64,000 nucleotides of DNA from Salinicoccus hispanicus (GTDB lineage: Bacteria; Bacillota; Bacilli; Staphylococcales; Salinicoccaceae): assembly GCF_009831115.1 (NCBI RefSeq), contig NZ_WUUK01000001.1, positions 124,001 through 188,000 of the forward strand. The letters are read 5' to 3'. A program made the position numbers and the translations under genes. Positions 50,351 through 60,213 of this stretch are shown piece after piece. Below the pieces are notes generated by a model, which saw only the letters and a list, made by a program, of their open reading frames with translations, had not been told where the DNA came from and did not search any database. Each line of letters opens with the position of its first letter. Position 1 is the stretch's first letter.

Positions 50351-50439
50351 GGGTTGGATTCATGTTGGAAGGGAACATATATAGTGCAGAACCGGTCTTT
50401 CATACAATGGATGCCGGATCAGGCTTCACCCCTAATGGT

Positions 50440-50468
50440 TTGCGCTTACAATCGAAGTCAAATATAAT
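50440..50468 (+). promoter_or_regulatory. Upstream candidate promoter in the rpmB-yloU gap
   Basis: TTGCGC and TATAAT are 17 bases apart, directed towards yloU and about 125 bases from its start. It would give a leader transcript in addition to that from the proximal promoter. Confidence 0.55.
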
Positions 50469-50537
50469 ACAATAAACAATAGATATATAAGCCGCATGTA
50501 TTTTTATAGGCTGGATGTTTCAGATGACCAATCTCAC

Positions 50538-50567
50538 TTGTAATCATATACCATTTCTGCTTATAAT
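50538..50567 (+). promoter_or_regulatory. Proximal promoter of yloU-fakA
   Basis: TTGTAA and a perfect TATAAT are 18 bases apart, 26 bases before the yloU start codon. Confidence 0.7.
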
Positions 50568-50593
50568 AAAATGATGCGACAGGGGGTAAAGCA

Positions 50594-50962
50594 ATGACTC
50601 TGGAAATAAAAAATGAACTGGGCAGTATCGATATCGCGATGGATGTCATCTCCAATATTGCTGGTGGCGCAGTAGTGGAAAGCTATGGTGTAGTCGGTAT
50701 GGCTTCAAAGCACCAGGTAAGAGATGGCTTTGCGGAACTGCTCGGTAAAGAGAACTATGCACGAGGTGTCATCGTCGACAACAAGGATGGCGATATCAGC
50801 ATTGATCTGTATATCATCGTCGGCTATGGAATCAGAATCTCGGAAGTGGCGACGAATGTACAATCAACTGTAAAATATAAACTTGAAAAAACACTTGGGC
50901 TTGATATCAGGTCGGTGAATATCTACGTCCAGGGTGTCAGAATCATCAATACCGAGGACTGA
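50594..50962 (+). CDS. yloU: Asp23/Gls24-family envelope stress response protein (YloU)
   Basis: DUF322/Asp23 family protein with unknown biochemical role; relatives associate with the membrane and the gene is nearly always next to fakA. Motifs: NELGSIDIAMDVISNIAGGAV near the N-terminus, VVGMASKHQVRDGFAELLG, and VDLY-like strand IDLYIIVGYGIRISEVATNVQ, ending VNIYVQGVRI. Length 122. AGGGGG precedes the ATG. Two candidate promoters lie upstream. Confidence 0.92.
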   Translation: MTLEIKNELGSIDIAMDVISNIAGGAVVESYGVVGMASKHQVRDGFAELLGKENYARGVIVDNKDGDISIDLYIIVGYGIRISEVATNVQSTVKYKLEKTLGLDIRSVNIYVQGVRIINTED

Positions 50963-50983
50963 TCAGGGAGGATTTATTAAGTA

Positions 50984-52621
50984 ATGGATAAGATAGATGG
51001 CAGAATGTTCAGGAATATGATTTTAAGCGGGGCCGAAAACCTTCGGCGGCATGCTGACTATGTGGATTCTTTAAATGTCTTCCCTGTGCCGGATGGTGAC
51101 ACGGGTACGAATATGAACCTTTCCATGACCTCGGGTGCGGATGAAGTGGAGGATAAGGAAGATGCCCATATCGGTACTGTGGGAAAGCACTTTTCAAAAG
51201 GGCTGCTCATGGGTGCACGTGGCAATTCGGGTGTCATTCTTTCCCAGCTTTTCAGGGGATTTTCCAAAGCGATCGAGGAGAAGCAGGAGATAGAAGCAGC
51301 AGATTTCACTGCGGCTTTTGGGGCTGGCGTCAAGACCGCCTATAAAGCGGTGATGAAACCTGTAGAAGGTACGATCCTTACAGTCGCCAAAGACTCCGCA
51401 AAAAAGGTCGAGGAGATTTCAGCATCCGAATCTTCCATCATCACCATTATGGAAGCGGTCATCAAAGAGGCGAAGTCATCTCTTGAAAGAACGCCGGAAC
51501 TGCTGCCTGTACTGAAAGAAGTCGGTGTTGTGGATTCTGGTGGACAGGGTCTTGTATATGTCTATGAAGGTTTCCTTTCTGCGCTGAAAGGCGAACCGAT
51601 AGAGGTATCAGGGAAGTCGGATACGGAGACGTTCGTCAATGATGAACATGATTTTGAAGAGTTCATGTCTGTTGAAGATATCGAATACGGTTTCTGTACA
51701 GAGTTCATGGTGCGGTTCGAATCGGACAAGCGTGAATTTGATGAAGATGGTTTCCGTCAGGACATGAGTGAGTTCGGAGATTCCCTGCTGGTCATCTCGG
51801 ATGAAGAAATCGTCAAGGTCCACGTGCATACGGAGACGCCTGGTGAAGCCATGACCTACGGCGCGACCTACGGTGAACTGATCAAGATGAAGATCGAAAA
51901 CATGCGTGAACAGTTCAGGGCGGTCCATCACAAGCAGGATGCGGCACCTGAGCGGAAAGAAGGATATGACACGGCAATCATCACCGTGTCTTCCGGGGAA
52001 GGTGTCAATGAACTGTTCCGCAGCATCGGTGCCACCCATGTCATCAACGGCGGACAGACGATGAACCCTTCAACAGAAGATATTTTAAGAACGATCGAAG
52101 ACGAAGCGGTCAAGTCGGCCATCATACTGCCCAACAATAAAAATATCATCATGGCGGCGGAGCAGGCACGGGATATGCTGGACATTCCAGCTGTTGTCAT
52201 TCCGACTCGTTCCATTCCGGAAGGGCTCTCGAGTCTCCTGGTGTATTCACCTGATGCAGAACTTGAAGAGAACAAGGATGCAATGGAAGCTTCCCTTGAG
52301 CACGTCAAGACTGGTCAGGTCACCTACGCGGTCAGAGACACGAAGATCGACGGCATCGAGATCCGCAAGGATCAGCATATGGGCATCAAGGACGGTAAGA
52401 TCACCGGCGCGCATGATTCACGCGAAGCTTCACTGAAGCAGCTGATCGAATCCATGCTCGATGAAGAATCGGAAATCGTCACCGTGCTGATCGGCGATGA
52501 AGGAGATCAGGAAGAAGTGGACCGCATCATCGAGGCGCTTGAGTCGGAATACGATGAAGTGGAATTCGAGGTTCATGATGGACAGCAGCCGGTGTACAGT
52601 TATCTGCTATCTGTAGAATAG
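50984..52621 (+). CDS. fakA: Fatty acid kinase ATP-binding subunit FakA (YloV, DhaL/DAK-like)
   Basis: Phosphorylates fatty acids held by FakB, feeding PlsX/PlsY. The N-terminal DhaL-like kinase domain (about residues 1-200) contains [18 protein letters not shown], whose aspartates bind Mg-ATP, and [21 protein letters not shown] middle domain and a DegV-like C-terminal domain (from about residue 325) follow. Length 545 (Staphylococcus 548). Exogenous or salvaged fatty acids activated here are also the pool on which the OleT-like P450 could draw. No fakB is in the window. Confidence 0.95.
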   Translation: MDKIDGRMFRNMILSGAENLRRHADYVDSLNVFPVPDGDTGTNMNLSMTSGADEVEDKEDAHIGTVGKHFSKGLLMGARGNSGVILSQLFRGFSKAIEEKQEIEAADFTAAFGAGVKTAYKAVMKPVEGTILTVAKDSAKKVEEISASESSIITIMEAVIKEAKSSLERTPELLPVLKEVGVVDSGGQGLVYVYEGFLSALKGEPIEVSGKSDTETFVNDEHDFEEFMSVEDIEYGFCTEFMVRFESDKREFDEDGFRQDMSEFGDSLLVISDEEIVKVHVHTETPGEAMTYGATYGELIKMKIENMREQFRAVHHKQDAAPERKEGYDTAIITVSSGEGVNELFRSIGATHVINGGQTMNPSTEDILRTIEDEAVKSAIILPNNKNIIMAAEQARDMLDIPAVVIPTRSIPEGLSSLLVYSPDAELEENKDAMEASLEHVKTGQVTYAVRDTKIDGIEIRKDQHMGIKDGKITGAHDSREASLKQLIESMLDEESEIVTVLIGDEGDQEEVDRIIEALESEYDEVEFEVHDGQQPVYSYLLSVE

Positions 52622-52631
52622 TCATAATAAT

Positions 52632-52665
52632 CTCATCGGTTCCGGGGAGCTGATGGGATTTTTTT
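52632..52665 (+). terminator. Terminator after fakA
   Basis: A 12-bp stem (CTCATCGGTTCC with GGAGCTGATGGG, including G-U pairs) with a two-base gap is followed by T7. It separates yloU-fakA from the serine dehydratase genes. Confidence 0.8.
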
Positions 52666-52681
52666 GAATGGAGGGGTTAAT

Positions 52682-53347
52682 ATGAAGTATAAAAGTGTTT
52701 TTGATATCATTGGACCGATAATGGTCGGGCCATCCTCATCACATACGGCTGGTGCCGCGAGAATTGGACTGCTGGCACGCAACCTGTTCGGGGGACAGCC
52801 GGATCATGCGGACATCTATCTCTATGGGTCCTTCAAGGATACGTACAAGGGTCATGGCACGGATGTGGCGCTGATCGGAGGCCTGCTCGGCTTCGATACG
52901 GATGATGACCGCATCATTACGGCACATGCGCTTGCAGAAGAAGCATCAATGCACGTGCAGTTCATCGAAATGGATGAGGAGCGCTCGCATCCGAATACTG
53001 CTCTGCTCCACCTTGTAAAGGGTGCAGAACGTCTGACGGTGGAAGGCATTTCCATAGGTGGCGGCAAGATCGAGGTGGTCAGCATCAATGACTATCCGAT
53101 CAATATTTCAGGAAACTATCCGGCACTTCTGGTTTTTCATAAGGATACCTTCGGAACAATTGCACGGGTGACGACCATCCTTGGAAATAATCGTATCAAT
53201 GTCAGCCAGATGAATGTCTCCCGCAAGGAAAAAGGGGATATTGCACTGATGACCATCGAACTGGACGACACGATCGAGAGTGCTGTCATCGAAGAAGTAC
53301 GTCAGGCATCCGGTGTCGACAGAGTAATTGAAATGGAAGAAAACTAA
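52682..53347 (+). CDS. sdaAB: L-serine dehydratase, iron-sulphur-dependent, beta subunit
   Basis: Beta subunit of the oxygen-sensitive [4Fe-4S] enzyme that deaminates serine to pyruvate. DIIGPIMVGPSSSHTAGAARIG at the start is the family signature, and a C-terminal ACT domain (about residues 147-220: LLVFHKDTFGTIARVTTILG) may bind serine. GGAGGGG precedes the chosen ATG. Length 221. It is followed by sdaAA after 11 bases, as in Bacillus. Confidence 0.95.
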   Translation: MKYKSVFDIIGPIMVGPSSSHTAGAARIGLLARNLFGGQPDHADIYLYGSFKDTYKGHGTDVALIGGLLGFDTDDDRIITAHALAEEASMHVQFIEMDEERSHPNTALLHLVKGAERLTVEGISIGGGKIEVVSINDYPINISGNYPALLVFHKDTFGTIARVTTILGNNRINVSQMNVSRKEKGDIALMTIELDDTIESAVIEEVRQASGVDRVIEMEEN

Positions 53348-53358
53348 GGGGGTCCATC

Positions 53359-54231
53359 ATGTTTAAAAGTATTCAGGAACTGATAGAACAAGCATCGGCG
53401 GAAAACAAATCGATTGCGGATGTCATGATCGCCCAGGAAGTTGAAGTGACGGGCCGCTCCCACCTGGACATCTATAAGGATATGGAACGGAATCTTGAAG
53501 TCATGGAGTCGGCCGTCCGAGAAGGCTTCGGTGGTGTGGAAAGCACTACCGGACTGACCGGTATGGATGCTGTAAAAATGAAAAAATACATCGATAGCGG
53601 GAAGGGGCTCAGTGGGGAACTCACACTCTATGCCATTGCACATGCAGTGAGTACGAATGAAGTGAATGCTGCCATGGGCAAGATTTGTGCAACGCCTACA
53701 GCAGGCTCGGCAGGTGTTGTGCCCGGTGTGCTCTTTGCCATGCGTGAAAAGCATGATATAGACCGTGAGGACATGGTGAAATTTCTATTCACTTCCGGAG
53801 CCTTCGGGTTTGTCGTTGCCAATAATGCAAGCATCTCAGGTGCTGCCGGCGGCTGCCAGGCGGAAGTCGGCAGTGCGAGTGCAATGGCTGCAGCAGCCCT
53901 TGTGGAAATGGCTGGTGGCACACCGGAAATGAGTGCCCACGGTTTTGCGATTGCACTGAAAAACATGCTTGGACTCGTATGTGATCCGGTCGCTGGTCTG
54001 GTCGAAGTGCCTTGTGTCAAAAGGAATGCAGCCGGTGCCAGCAATGCACTGACTGCAGCGGATATGGCTCTGGCAGGAATCGAATCCAGAATTCCGGCGG
54101 ATGAAGTAGTCGAAGCGATGTATAAGATCGGTCTGACCATGCCGTCTGCACTGCGTGAAACGGGACGCGGAGGCTTGGCTGCGACGCCGACGGGAGAGCG
54201 TATAAAAGCAGAGCTGTTCGGTGAGCAGTAA
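53359..54231 (+). CDS. sdaAA: L-serine dehydratase, iron-sulphur-dependent, alpha subunit
   Basis: Catalytic subunit. Cysteines that can hold the [4Fe-4S] cluster lie in KICATPTAGSAGVVPGVLF, SGAAGGCQAEVGSASAMAAA and LVCDPVAGLVEVPCVKRN. Length 290 (Bacillus 300). The stop codon overlaps the first base of recG, so the dehydratase and helicase are in one message despite unrelated roles, the same arrangement as in Bacillus. Confidence 0.95.
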   Translation: MFKSIQELIEQASAENKSIADVMIAQEVEVTGRSHLDIYKDMERNLEVMESAVREGFGGVESTTGLTGMDAVKMKKYIDSGKGLSGELTLYAIAHAVSTNEVNAAMGKICATPTAGSAGVVPGVLFAMREKHDIDREDMVKFLFTSGAFGFVVANNASISGAAGGCQAEVGSASAMAAAALVEMAGGTPEMSAHGFAIALKNMLGLVCDPVAGLVEVPCVKRNAAGASNALTAADMALAGIESRIPADEVVEAMYKIGLTMPSALRETGRGGLAATPTGERIKAELFGEQ

Positions 54232-56204
54232 TGCTCTCCCTGTATCATGTCATCACGCCACCACCACCGGTAGACGATATGAAAGGCGTCGGACCAAAAC
54301 TCAGGGATAAGCTGCTTGAGCTTGATATCAGAAATGCCAATGATGTCCTGTTCCAGCTTCCGAGCGGGTATGAAAATCTGAGCGTCATGGACCTGACTGA
54401 AGCCAGGCACAATGATAAGGTCACAGTGGAAGGCCACATCAAGACCGAACCAGCCCTCGCCTTCTTCAGGGGCGGCAAGAGCCGCCTGACTGTGTTCATG
54501 GAAGTGAACGGCATGTATGTCAAAGTCGTATTCTTCAACCAGCCCTATCTGAAGGATAAGCTGAAGGTCGGAGGGTCAGCCAGAATATCGGGGAAGTTCA
54601 ATCTCCATAAGCTTGAAATCAATGCGCAGAAACTCATTTTCGATGCTTCCGGCGGCTTCCATGTGAAATACTATCTTGGCGGTGTGATGCATTCAAAGAC
54701 TTTCAGCAAAATTGTGGCTGAAGTATTCGAAAAATGCATTTTCAATTATGATCTGCCGGAAGATCTGAAACAGAAGTACCGTCTGCTCTCTGTAAGGGAA
54801 GCACTATGGCACCTTCATTTTCCTCAAAACCCCCATGATATCAACGAGGCACGCCGGACAATCAAGTTCTATGAGCTTTTCATTTTCCAGCTGCAGCTGA
54901 TGGAGAAGCGGAAGCAGGAGCGGGTCAGGAATGAACGGTACATCGTAGACTATGATGTCGAGGCACTCCGGGAGTTCATCGACACGCTGCCCTTTGAACT
55001 CACTTCCGACCAGAAGCGGAGCGCCAATGAGATATGCCGTGATCTGAAGCAGAATATTTCGATGCACCGCCTTTTGCAGGGGGATGTGGGGAGCGGCAAG
55101 ACGATTGTTGCCGGACTGGCAAGCTATGCGATAAAGACCATCGGTGAGCAGACAGCCCTGATGGTGCCGACAGAGGTGCTTGCGAACCAGCATTACCAGT
55201 CATTCATGGAAATATTCGACGGTCGCCTCAATATCGCCAAATTGACAGGCACTACGACACGCAAGGAAAAGATGTACATACAGGAAGCCTTGCGTGAAGG
55301 AGAAATAGATCTCCTCATCGGTACCCATGCGCTGATAGAGGACGATGTCGTCTTCAAAAGGCTTTCGCTCATCATAACGGATGAACAGCATCGCTTCGGG
55401 GTCAACCAGCGCAAGCGGCTGAACGATAAATCCTATCGCAAGAATGTCCTCTATATGACAGCCACACCGATTCCAAGAACACTTTCCATCACCACTTTCG
55501 GTGATATGGACATCTCCATCATCAAGGAGATGCCAAAAGGCAGGAAGCCTGTAGAAACATACTGGAGACGGTTTGATGAAACAGATGAAGTGCTTGATGC
55601 TCTGGCTGATGAAATAAAGAAAGGCCACAGTGCCTACATCGTCGCACCTCTGATCGAAGAGTCGGAAACACTGGATCTGAAAAATGTGCAGGAGATCTTC
55701 CAGCTGTTTACAGATCGTTTCGGTGAGGAGAATGTCGAACTTGTCCATGGGCGCATGAAGCCCGAGGAGAAGGCGGCAGGCATGAAGCGCTTTGAAACAT
55801 ATGAAAAGCCGGTGCTCGTATCGACGACAGTAATAGAAGTCGGAATCAATGTACCAAATGCCACTTTCATGGTAATATTCAACGCAGAACGGTTCGGACT
55901 GTCAACGCTCCATCAGCTGAGAGGACGGGTCGGGCGCAGTGACAAGCAGAGCTACTGCGTTCTGATCAGCGATCCCAAGACGGAGAATGCAAAGCTCAGG
56001 ATGGATATCATGACGAGCACGACGGACGGGTTCGAACTGAGTGAACGGGACCTTGAGATGCGTGGACCAGGGGACTATTTCGGTGTCCGCCAGAGTGGCC
56101 TGCCCCAGTTCAAGGTGGCGGACCTGGCCGAGGACTACCGGGTACTTGAACACGCAAGGATGAGCGCAATCGACTATGCTGCAAAAATGGAGGCGGATGG
56201 ATGA
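54231..56204 (+). CDS. recG: ATP-dependent DNA helicase RecG
   Basis: Branch-migrating helicase for stalled forks and Holliday junctions. The N-terminal wedge (OB) domain runs to about residue 150. Helicase motifs: LLQGDVGSGKTIVAGLA (Walker A), IITDEQHRFGVNQR (DEQH), MTATPIPRTLSIT, VELVHGRMKPEEK, and HQLRGRVGRSDKQSYC. Length 657 is a little shorter than Bacillus RecG (682), mostly at the N-terminus. The stop overlaps the sortase start. Confidence 0.96.
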   Translation: MLSLYHVITPPPPVDDMKGVGPKLRDKLLELDIRNANDVLFQLPSGYENLSVMDLTEARHNDKVTVEGHIKTEPALAFFRGGKSRLTVFMEVNGMYVKVVFFNQPYLKDKLKVGGSARISGKFNLHKLEINAQKLIFDASGGFHVKYYLGGVMHSKTFSKIVAEVFEKCIFNYDLPEDLKQKYRLLSVREALWHLHFPQNPHDINEARRTIKFYELFIFQLQLMEKRKQERVRNERYIVDYDVEALREFIDTLPFELTSDQKRSANEICRDLKQNISMHRLLQGDVGSGKTIVAGLASYAIKTIGEQTALMVPTEVLANQHYQSFMEIFDGRLNIAKLTGTTTRKEKMYIQEALREGEIDLLIGTHALIEDDVVFKRLSLIITDEQHRFGVNQRKRLNDKSYRKNVLYMTATPIPRTLSITTFGDMDISIIKEMPKGRKPVETYWRRFDETDEVLDALADEIKKGHSAYIVAPLIEESETLDLKNVQEIFQLFTDRFGEENVELVHGRMKPEEKAAGMKRFETYEKPVLVSTTVIEVGINVPNATFMVIFNAERFGLSTLHQLRGRVGRSDKQSYCVLISDPKTENAKLRMDIMTSTTDGFELSERDLEMRGPGDYFGVRQSGLPQFKVADLAEDYRVLEHARMSAIDYAAKMEADG

Positions 56205-56869
56205 GATATGTTCTTAGAATCTTCGGCGTCGCATTGATACTTTCTGGTGTTGTGCTTTTCTTCTGGCAGGATATCCGCGAAATGTTTACAGACCGCGTGA
56301 ACGATCGGGTCATCGAAGCCTACCATCAAGGTGGGCGGAATGTGGAATTGAATCCGCTGGAGTCATTCATTACGGGCATCGACGATACCCGGCAGGTGAC
56401 AAGTGCCGAAGATGCTGCCACTGCTGAAAGTGACACTTCCTTGGCTGAATTCAACATGGAGAGCGTGGCCGGTATTCTCTCGATCGAGTCGGCAGGCATA
56501 AGGGAACCGGTCTTTAAAGGGCCAGTGACGGAAAGCAATCTTAAAAGAGGCCTTTCCTTTGTTGATGCAGGCGACCATGTCGACATGCAGAACATTCCGA
56601 TCGCAGGACACCGTGTCGAAGGTGCCGGCATCCGGTTCAATCATCTCGATCGCGCCTCGATGGGGGATCTGGTCACCTTCGACACTGCCGAAGGCATACG
56701 TACCTATGAGATCACCGATATATTCGAAGTGGATCCTTCCCAGGTGGAAGTGCTGGATCAGAAAGAAGGGGCGCCCCAGCAGCTTACGCTCATCACCTGT
56801 GAGGACTATAACCCCGAAACCCTGCTTTTTGAGAAGCGTCTCATTGTCAAAGCGACAATCGCAGAATAA
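56201..56869 (+). CDS. srtA: Class A sortase (SrtA-like)
   Basis: Membrane-anchored cysteine transpeptidase that attaches surface proteins with an LPXTG-type signal to the cell wall. One N-terminal transmembrane helix (about 5-22) puts the enzyme outside. The catalytic triad is H137 (IAGHRV), C200 (LTLITCEDYN) and R213 (FEKRLIV), matching S. aureus SrtA motifs, including SAGIREPVFKGP and LKRGLSF. The 222-residue length reflects a long acidic spacer (about 45-85). It overlaps recG by four bases with GGAGG upstream, so it is translated with recG, and a terminator separates it from fapR. Confidence 0.92.
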   Translation: MRYVLRIFGVALILSGVVLFFWQDIREMFTDRVNDRVIEAYHQGGRNVELNPLESFITGIDDTRQVTSAEDAATAESDTSLAEFNMESVAGILSIESAGIREPVFKGPVTESNLKRGLSFVDAGDHVDMQNIPIAGHRVEGAGIRFNHLDRASMGDLVTFDTAEGIRTYEITDIFEVDPSQVEVLDQKEGAPQQLTLITCEDYNPETLLFEKRLIVKATIAE

Positions 56870-56873
56870 ATGA

Positions 56874-56920
56874 ATGGTGCATGACTCCCGGCACAGGGGA
56901 CATGCACCATTTTTATTTTC
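56874..56920 (+). terminator. Terminator after the sortase gene
   Basis: ATGGTGCATG and CATGCACCAT form a 10-bp stem around a 17-base loop that holds a further CCC/GGG pair, followed by T4ATTTT. It ends the sdaAB-sdaAA-recG-srtA unit. Confidence 0.88.
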
Positions 56921-56935
56921 TCGACTAGAAATTGT

Positions 56936-56964
56936 TTGAAATCGCCATTGCAGTTATATATACT
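56936..56964 (+). promoter_or_regulatory. Promoter of the fapR operon
   Basis: TTGAAA and TATACT are 17 bases apart. The predicted transcription start (about 56971) falls inside the FapR box. Confidence 0.78.
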
Positions 56965-56968
56965 GATG

Positions 56969-56985
56969 TTAGTACCAACTACTAA
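56969..56985. promoter_or_regulatory. FapR operator
   Basis: TTAGTACCAACTACTAA matches the known FapR box with palindromic arms TTAGTA and TACTAA. Its place over the transcription start means bound FapR would block RNA polymerase; malonyl-CoA or malonyl-ACP releases it. Confidence 0.92.
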
Positions 56986-56998
56986 ATGAGGTTGACAT

Positions 56999-57571
56999 AT
57001 GGCGAAATATAAGAAAAGAGAACGCCAGGAGCTTCTGATCGAAAGAGTATCGACAGATCCCTTCCTGACTGATGAGCGCTTATCTGAAATGTTTGAGGTC
57101 AGTATACAGACGATCCGGCTGGATCGCCTGGAATTGAATATTCCCGAGCTTCGGGAACGCATCAAGCACGTTGCCAGGGAAGAGACGGATAAGATCCGGA
57201 GCCTTTCACTACAGGAAGTGGTCGGTGAAATCATTGATATCGAACTCAACCACCATGCGCTGTCACTTTTCATTGTAGAGGAAGGCCACGTGTTCAGGAA
57301 GAATCAGATCGCCCGTGGACACTATCTGTTTGCGCAGGCCAATTCCCTGTGTGTCGCAGTCATTGATGAACCACTTGCACTGACGAAATCGGCCCAGATA
57401 GAGTTCATCAAGCCGGCAAAACTTGGTGACAAGGTGATATCAAAGGCGGTTGTCGTGAGTATGGAAGGCAGGATTGCCGCCATTACAGTCGAGTCGAAAA
57501 TCGAACAGCGCCTCGTATTCAAAGGGCGTTTTGAAATGTACTATACAGGTGAAGGTGAAAAAAATGGTTAA
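56999..57571 (+). CDS. fapR: Transcription factor FapR, repressor of fatty acid and phospholipid genes
   Basis: Repressor that senses malonyl-CoA. The N-terminal DeoR-like helix-turn-helix (about residues 9-55: LIERVSTDPFLTDERLSEMF then VSIQTIRLDRLELNIPELRERI) is joined by a linker helix to a hot-dog domain (about 75-185) that binds the ligand. Length 190. It heads its own operon and has its operator just upstream, so it is autoregulated. It overlaps plsX by eight bases. Confidence 0.96.
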   Translation: MAKYKKRERQELLIERVSTDPFLTDERLSEMFEVSIQTIRLDRLELNIPELRERIKHVAREETDKIRSLSLQEVVGEIIDIELNHHALSLFIVEEGHVFRKNQIARGHYLFAQANSLCVAVIDEPLALTKSAQIEFIKPAKLGDKVISKAVVVSMEGRIAAITVESKIEQRLVFKGRFEMYYTGEGEKNG

Positions 57572-58547
57572 AATTGCAGTCGATCTAATGGGTGGAGACA
57601 ATGCACCTGCAGAAATTGAAAAGGGAGTACTACAGGCTGTCGAAGTGGACCAGTCGATTGAAATACTGCTCTTTGGACTTCGAGGTGCCTACACAGGCGA
57701 TCACCCCCGAATACAGTTCATCGAAGTCACTGAAAAGATCGAATCGGAAGATGACCCTGTCCGCTCAGTGAAAAGGAAGAAGGACAGTTCACTTGTCAGG
57801 GCATGCCAGGCAGTGAAGGACAAGGAGGCGGATGCCTGCATCTCAGCCGGCAATACGGGCGCGCTGATGAGTGCGGGACTGTTCGTGGTCGGACGCATCA
57901 AAGGCATCGAACGTCCGGCCATTGGAACGCTGCTCCCAACGACGAATGCAAGCGGTAAGGGGATGATGCTGCTTGATATGGGTGCCAACGTCGACAACAA
58001 GCCGAAGCACCTGCACCAGTTCGCACTCATGGCGGATATCTACATGCGTGATAATGAAGGACGCAGCAACCCGACCATCGGGCTTGTCAATAATGGCAGT
58101 GAAGAGAATAAAGGCAGCGAGATGACGAAAGAGACGTACAAGCTGCTGAAGGACAGCGGATTGAATTTTACCGGCAACTTTGAAACACGCGATATCCTCA
58201 CAGGTAATGTTGATATTGCAGTGACGGATGGATTCACCGGCAATGTCATACTTAAAACAATCGAGGGCACTGCCATGGCACTCATGGGGGAAGTGAAGAA
58301 CGCTTTTCTGAAGAATGCCAAAAACAAGATTGCAGCCTTGATATTGAAAAAGGATGTACAGTCCATCAGAGATCTGCTCGACTACCGCCATTATGGCGGA
58401 GCGCCGTTGCTCGGGCTCGATGGTAATGTTTTGAAGGCCCATGGATCCAGTGACAGTACAGCAATCGTATCGGCCATCAGGCAGGCTAAAAGAATGGCCC
58501 AGTCTGATGCCATCACCAAGATTAAAGAAAGTGTGGGAGAGGAATGA
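57564..58547 (+). CDS. plsX: Phosphate acyltransferase PlsX
   Basis: Makes acyl-phosphate from acyl-ACP for phospholipid synthesis. VKIAVDLMGGDNAPAEIEKG at the start, then SVKRKKDSSLVRACQAVKDK, CISAGNTGALMSAG and VTDGFTGNVILKTIEGTA are family motifs. The start is the ATG after GAAGGTG, eight bases inside the fapR end; the open frame extends upstream within fapR. Length 327. It is joined to fabD by an ATGA overlap. Confidence 0.96.
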   Translation: MVKIAVDLMGGDNAPAEIEKGVLQAVEVDQSIEILLFGLRGAYTGDHPRIQFIEVTEKIESEDDPVRSVKRKKDSSLVRACQAVKDKEADACISAGNTGALMSAGLFVVGRIKGIERPAIGTLLPTTNASGKGMMLLDMGANVDNKPKHLHQFALMADIYMRDNEGRSNPTIGLVNNGSEENKGSEMTKETYKLLKDSGLNFTGNFETRDILTGNVDIAVTDGFTGNVILKTIEGTAMALMGEVKNAFLKNAKNKIAALILKKDVQSIRDLLDYRHYGGAPLLGLDGNVLKAHGSSDSTAIVSAIRQAKRMAQSDAITKIKESVGEE

Positions 58548-59449
58548 AGAAACTGATTCTATTTCCAGGCCAGGGCGCGCAGTATGGCGGTATGGCCAAG
58601 GATATATATGAAAATTCCCCGGAAGGGCGGACACTGCTTGATGAAGTATTCATGAATGTGGACTTCGACCTGAAGTCGATCATGTTCGAAGATGATACGC
58701 GTCTGAACCAGACTGAATATACGCAGCCTGCCCTGTTTGCTCACAGCCTTGCAGTGCTTGCAGCAACAGGCATCAAAGGCGATATCGTGCTTGGACACAG
58801 CCTCGGTGAACTGCCGGCGCTTGTTCACGCCGGTGTGCTTAGCGTCAGGGACGGTGTAAGGGTTGTCGCAAAGCGCGGTGAACTGATGGCGCAGAGTGAA
58901 GGCGGCGGCATGGCTGCTGTCATCGGCATGGAACGCGAAGCACTCGAAGCGCTATGCGCGTCCCTTTCTGATGACACACGGAGAATACAGCCGGCCAACA
59001 TCAATGCGCCGGATCAGATCGTCGTTTCCGGCGATCGTGAACTGATCGAGTCATTCGCAGCTGAAGCGAAGTCGCATGGTGCGAGAAAAGTGATGCAGCT
59101 GAACGTGTCAGGCGCGTTCCATTCCTACTTGATGGAACCGGCCCAGCAGGCATTCAGGGATTTCGTCGATGACATCGAATTCAACGCACCGGCCATTCCG
59201 GTCATCCAGAATGTTTCTGCCAGACCGGAGACGGATCCGGAAACGATCAGGGTACAGCTCATCGATCAGCTGACGCATCCCGTGCGTTTTGTCGAATGCA
59301 TCGAGACGGCGGTCGAAAATGGTGTGACGGAAGCCGTGGAAGTCGGACCGAAGAAAGTATTGAACGGGCTGGTAAGAAAAATAGATCGTTCCATCAGCAC
59401 ATCCAATATCGATACGATGGAGCAGGTAAAGGAGTTCAACAATGGGTAA
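58544..59449 (+). CDS. fabD: Malonyl-CoA:ACP transacylase
   Basis: Loads malonyl groups onto acyl carrier protein. The N-terminus is [19 protein letters not shown]; the nucleophilic serine is in [16 protein letters not shown] (about residue 87); the catalytic histidine is in [11 protein letters not shown] (about residue 194). Length 301. It overlaps fabG by eight bases. Confidence 0.97.
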   Translation: MKKLILFPGQGAQYGGMAKDIYENSPEGRTLLDEVFMNVDFDLKSIMFEDDTRLNQTEYTQPALFAHSLAVLAATGIKGDIVLGHSLGELPALVHAGVLSVRDGVRVVAKRGELMAQSEGGGMAAVIGMEREALEALCASLSDDTRRIQPANINAPDQIVVSGDRELIESFAAEAKSHGARKVMQLNVSGAFHSYLMEPAQQAFRDFVDDIEFNAPAIPVIQNVSARPETDPETIRVQLIDQLTHPVRFVECIETAVENGVTEAVEVGPKKVLNGLVRKIDRSISTSNIDTMEQVKEFNNG

Positions 59450-60179
59450 TATTGCACTTGTAACAGGCGCCTCCAGAGGCATCGGCAGAAGCATCGCGCT
59501 GAAGCTCGCAGAAAACGGCTATACGGTCATCGTCAACTATTCCGGTTCCAAGGATAAGGCGGAAGCTGTAGTATCAGAAATTGAAGATGCAGGCGGCAAG
59601 GCGGAAGCACTGCAGTGCCAGGTCCAGAACTTTGATGAAGTGAAAGAGATGGTCAAGCATATAACGGATACGCATGGTTCAATCGATGTCGTCGTCAACA
59701 ATGCAGGCGTCACAAAGGATAATCTGCTAATGCGGATGAAGGAGACGGAATGGGACCAGGTTGTCGATGTCAATCTCAAAGGCACGTTCAATGTCATCCA
59801 GAACGTCGCCCGTCCGATGATCCGTCAGAAAGGCGGCCGGATCATCAATGTCTCAAGCATCGTCGGTTCACTCGGCAATGCCGGCCAGACGAACTATGTC
59901 GCTTCCAAGGCAGGCATCGACGGCATGACGAAATCGGTGGCCAGGGAACTTGCACCGAAAGGCATTACAGTCAATGCCGTAGCACCGGGATTCATTGAAA
60001 GCGATATGACGGATGTACTCTCCGACGATATCAAATCACAGATGCTGTCCCAGATTCCATTGAACCACTTCGGCAATACTGATGATATTTCCGAGACGAT
60101 CGCATTTCTGGCATCCGGTTCTGCACGCTATATTACTGGTCAGACCATTCATGTAAATGGTGGTATGTACATGGGCTAG
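59442..60179 (+). CDS. fabG: 3-oxoacyl-ACP reductase
   Basis: NADPH-dependent short-chain dehydrogenase of the fatty acid elongation cycle. The cofactor loop is [24 protein letters not shown] is in [15 protein letters not shown]; the catalytic Ser-Tyr-Lys are in [20 protein letters not shown] followed by SKAG. Length 245. acpP follows after 34 bases with its own AGGGAGG ribosome site. Confidence 0.97.
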   Translation: MGNIALVTGASRGIGRSIALKLAENGYTVIVNYSGSKDKAEAVVSEIEDAGGKAEALQCQVQNFDEVKEMVKHITDTHGSIDVVVNNAGVTKDNLLMRMKETEWDQVVDVNLKGTFNVIQNVARPMIRQKGGRIINVSSIVGSLGNAGQTNYVASKAGIDGMTKSVARELAPKGITVNAVAPGFIESDMTDVLSDDIKSQMLSQIPLNHFGNTDDISETIAFLASGSARYITGQTIHVNGGMYMG

Positions 60180-60213
60180 ACCCTGTGGTACCATTGGAGG
60201 GAGGTGAAGAATA

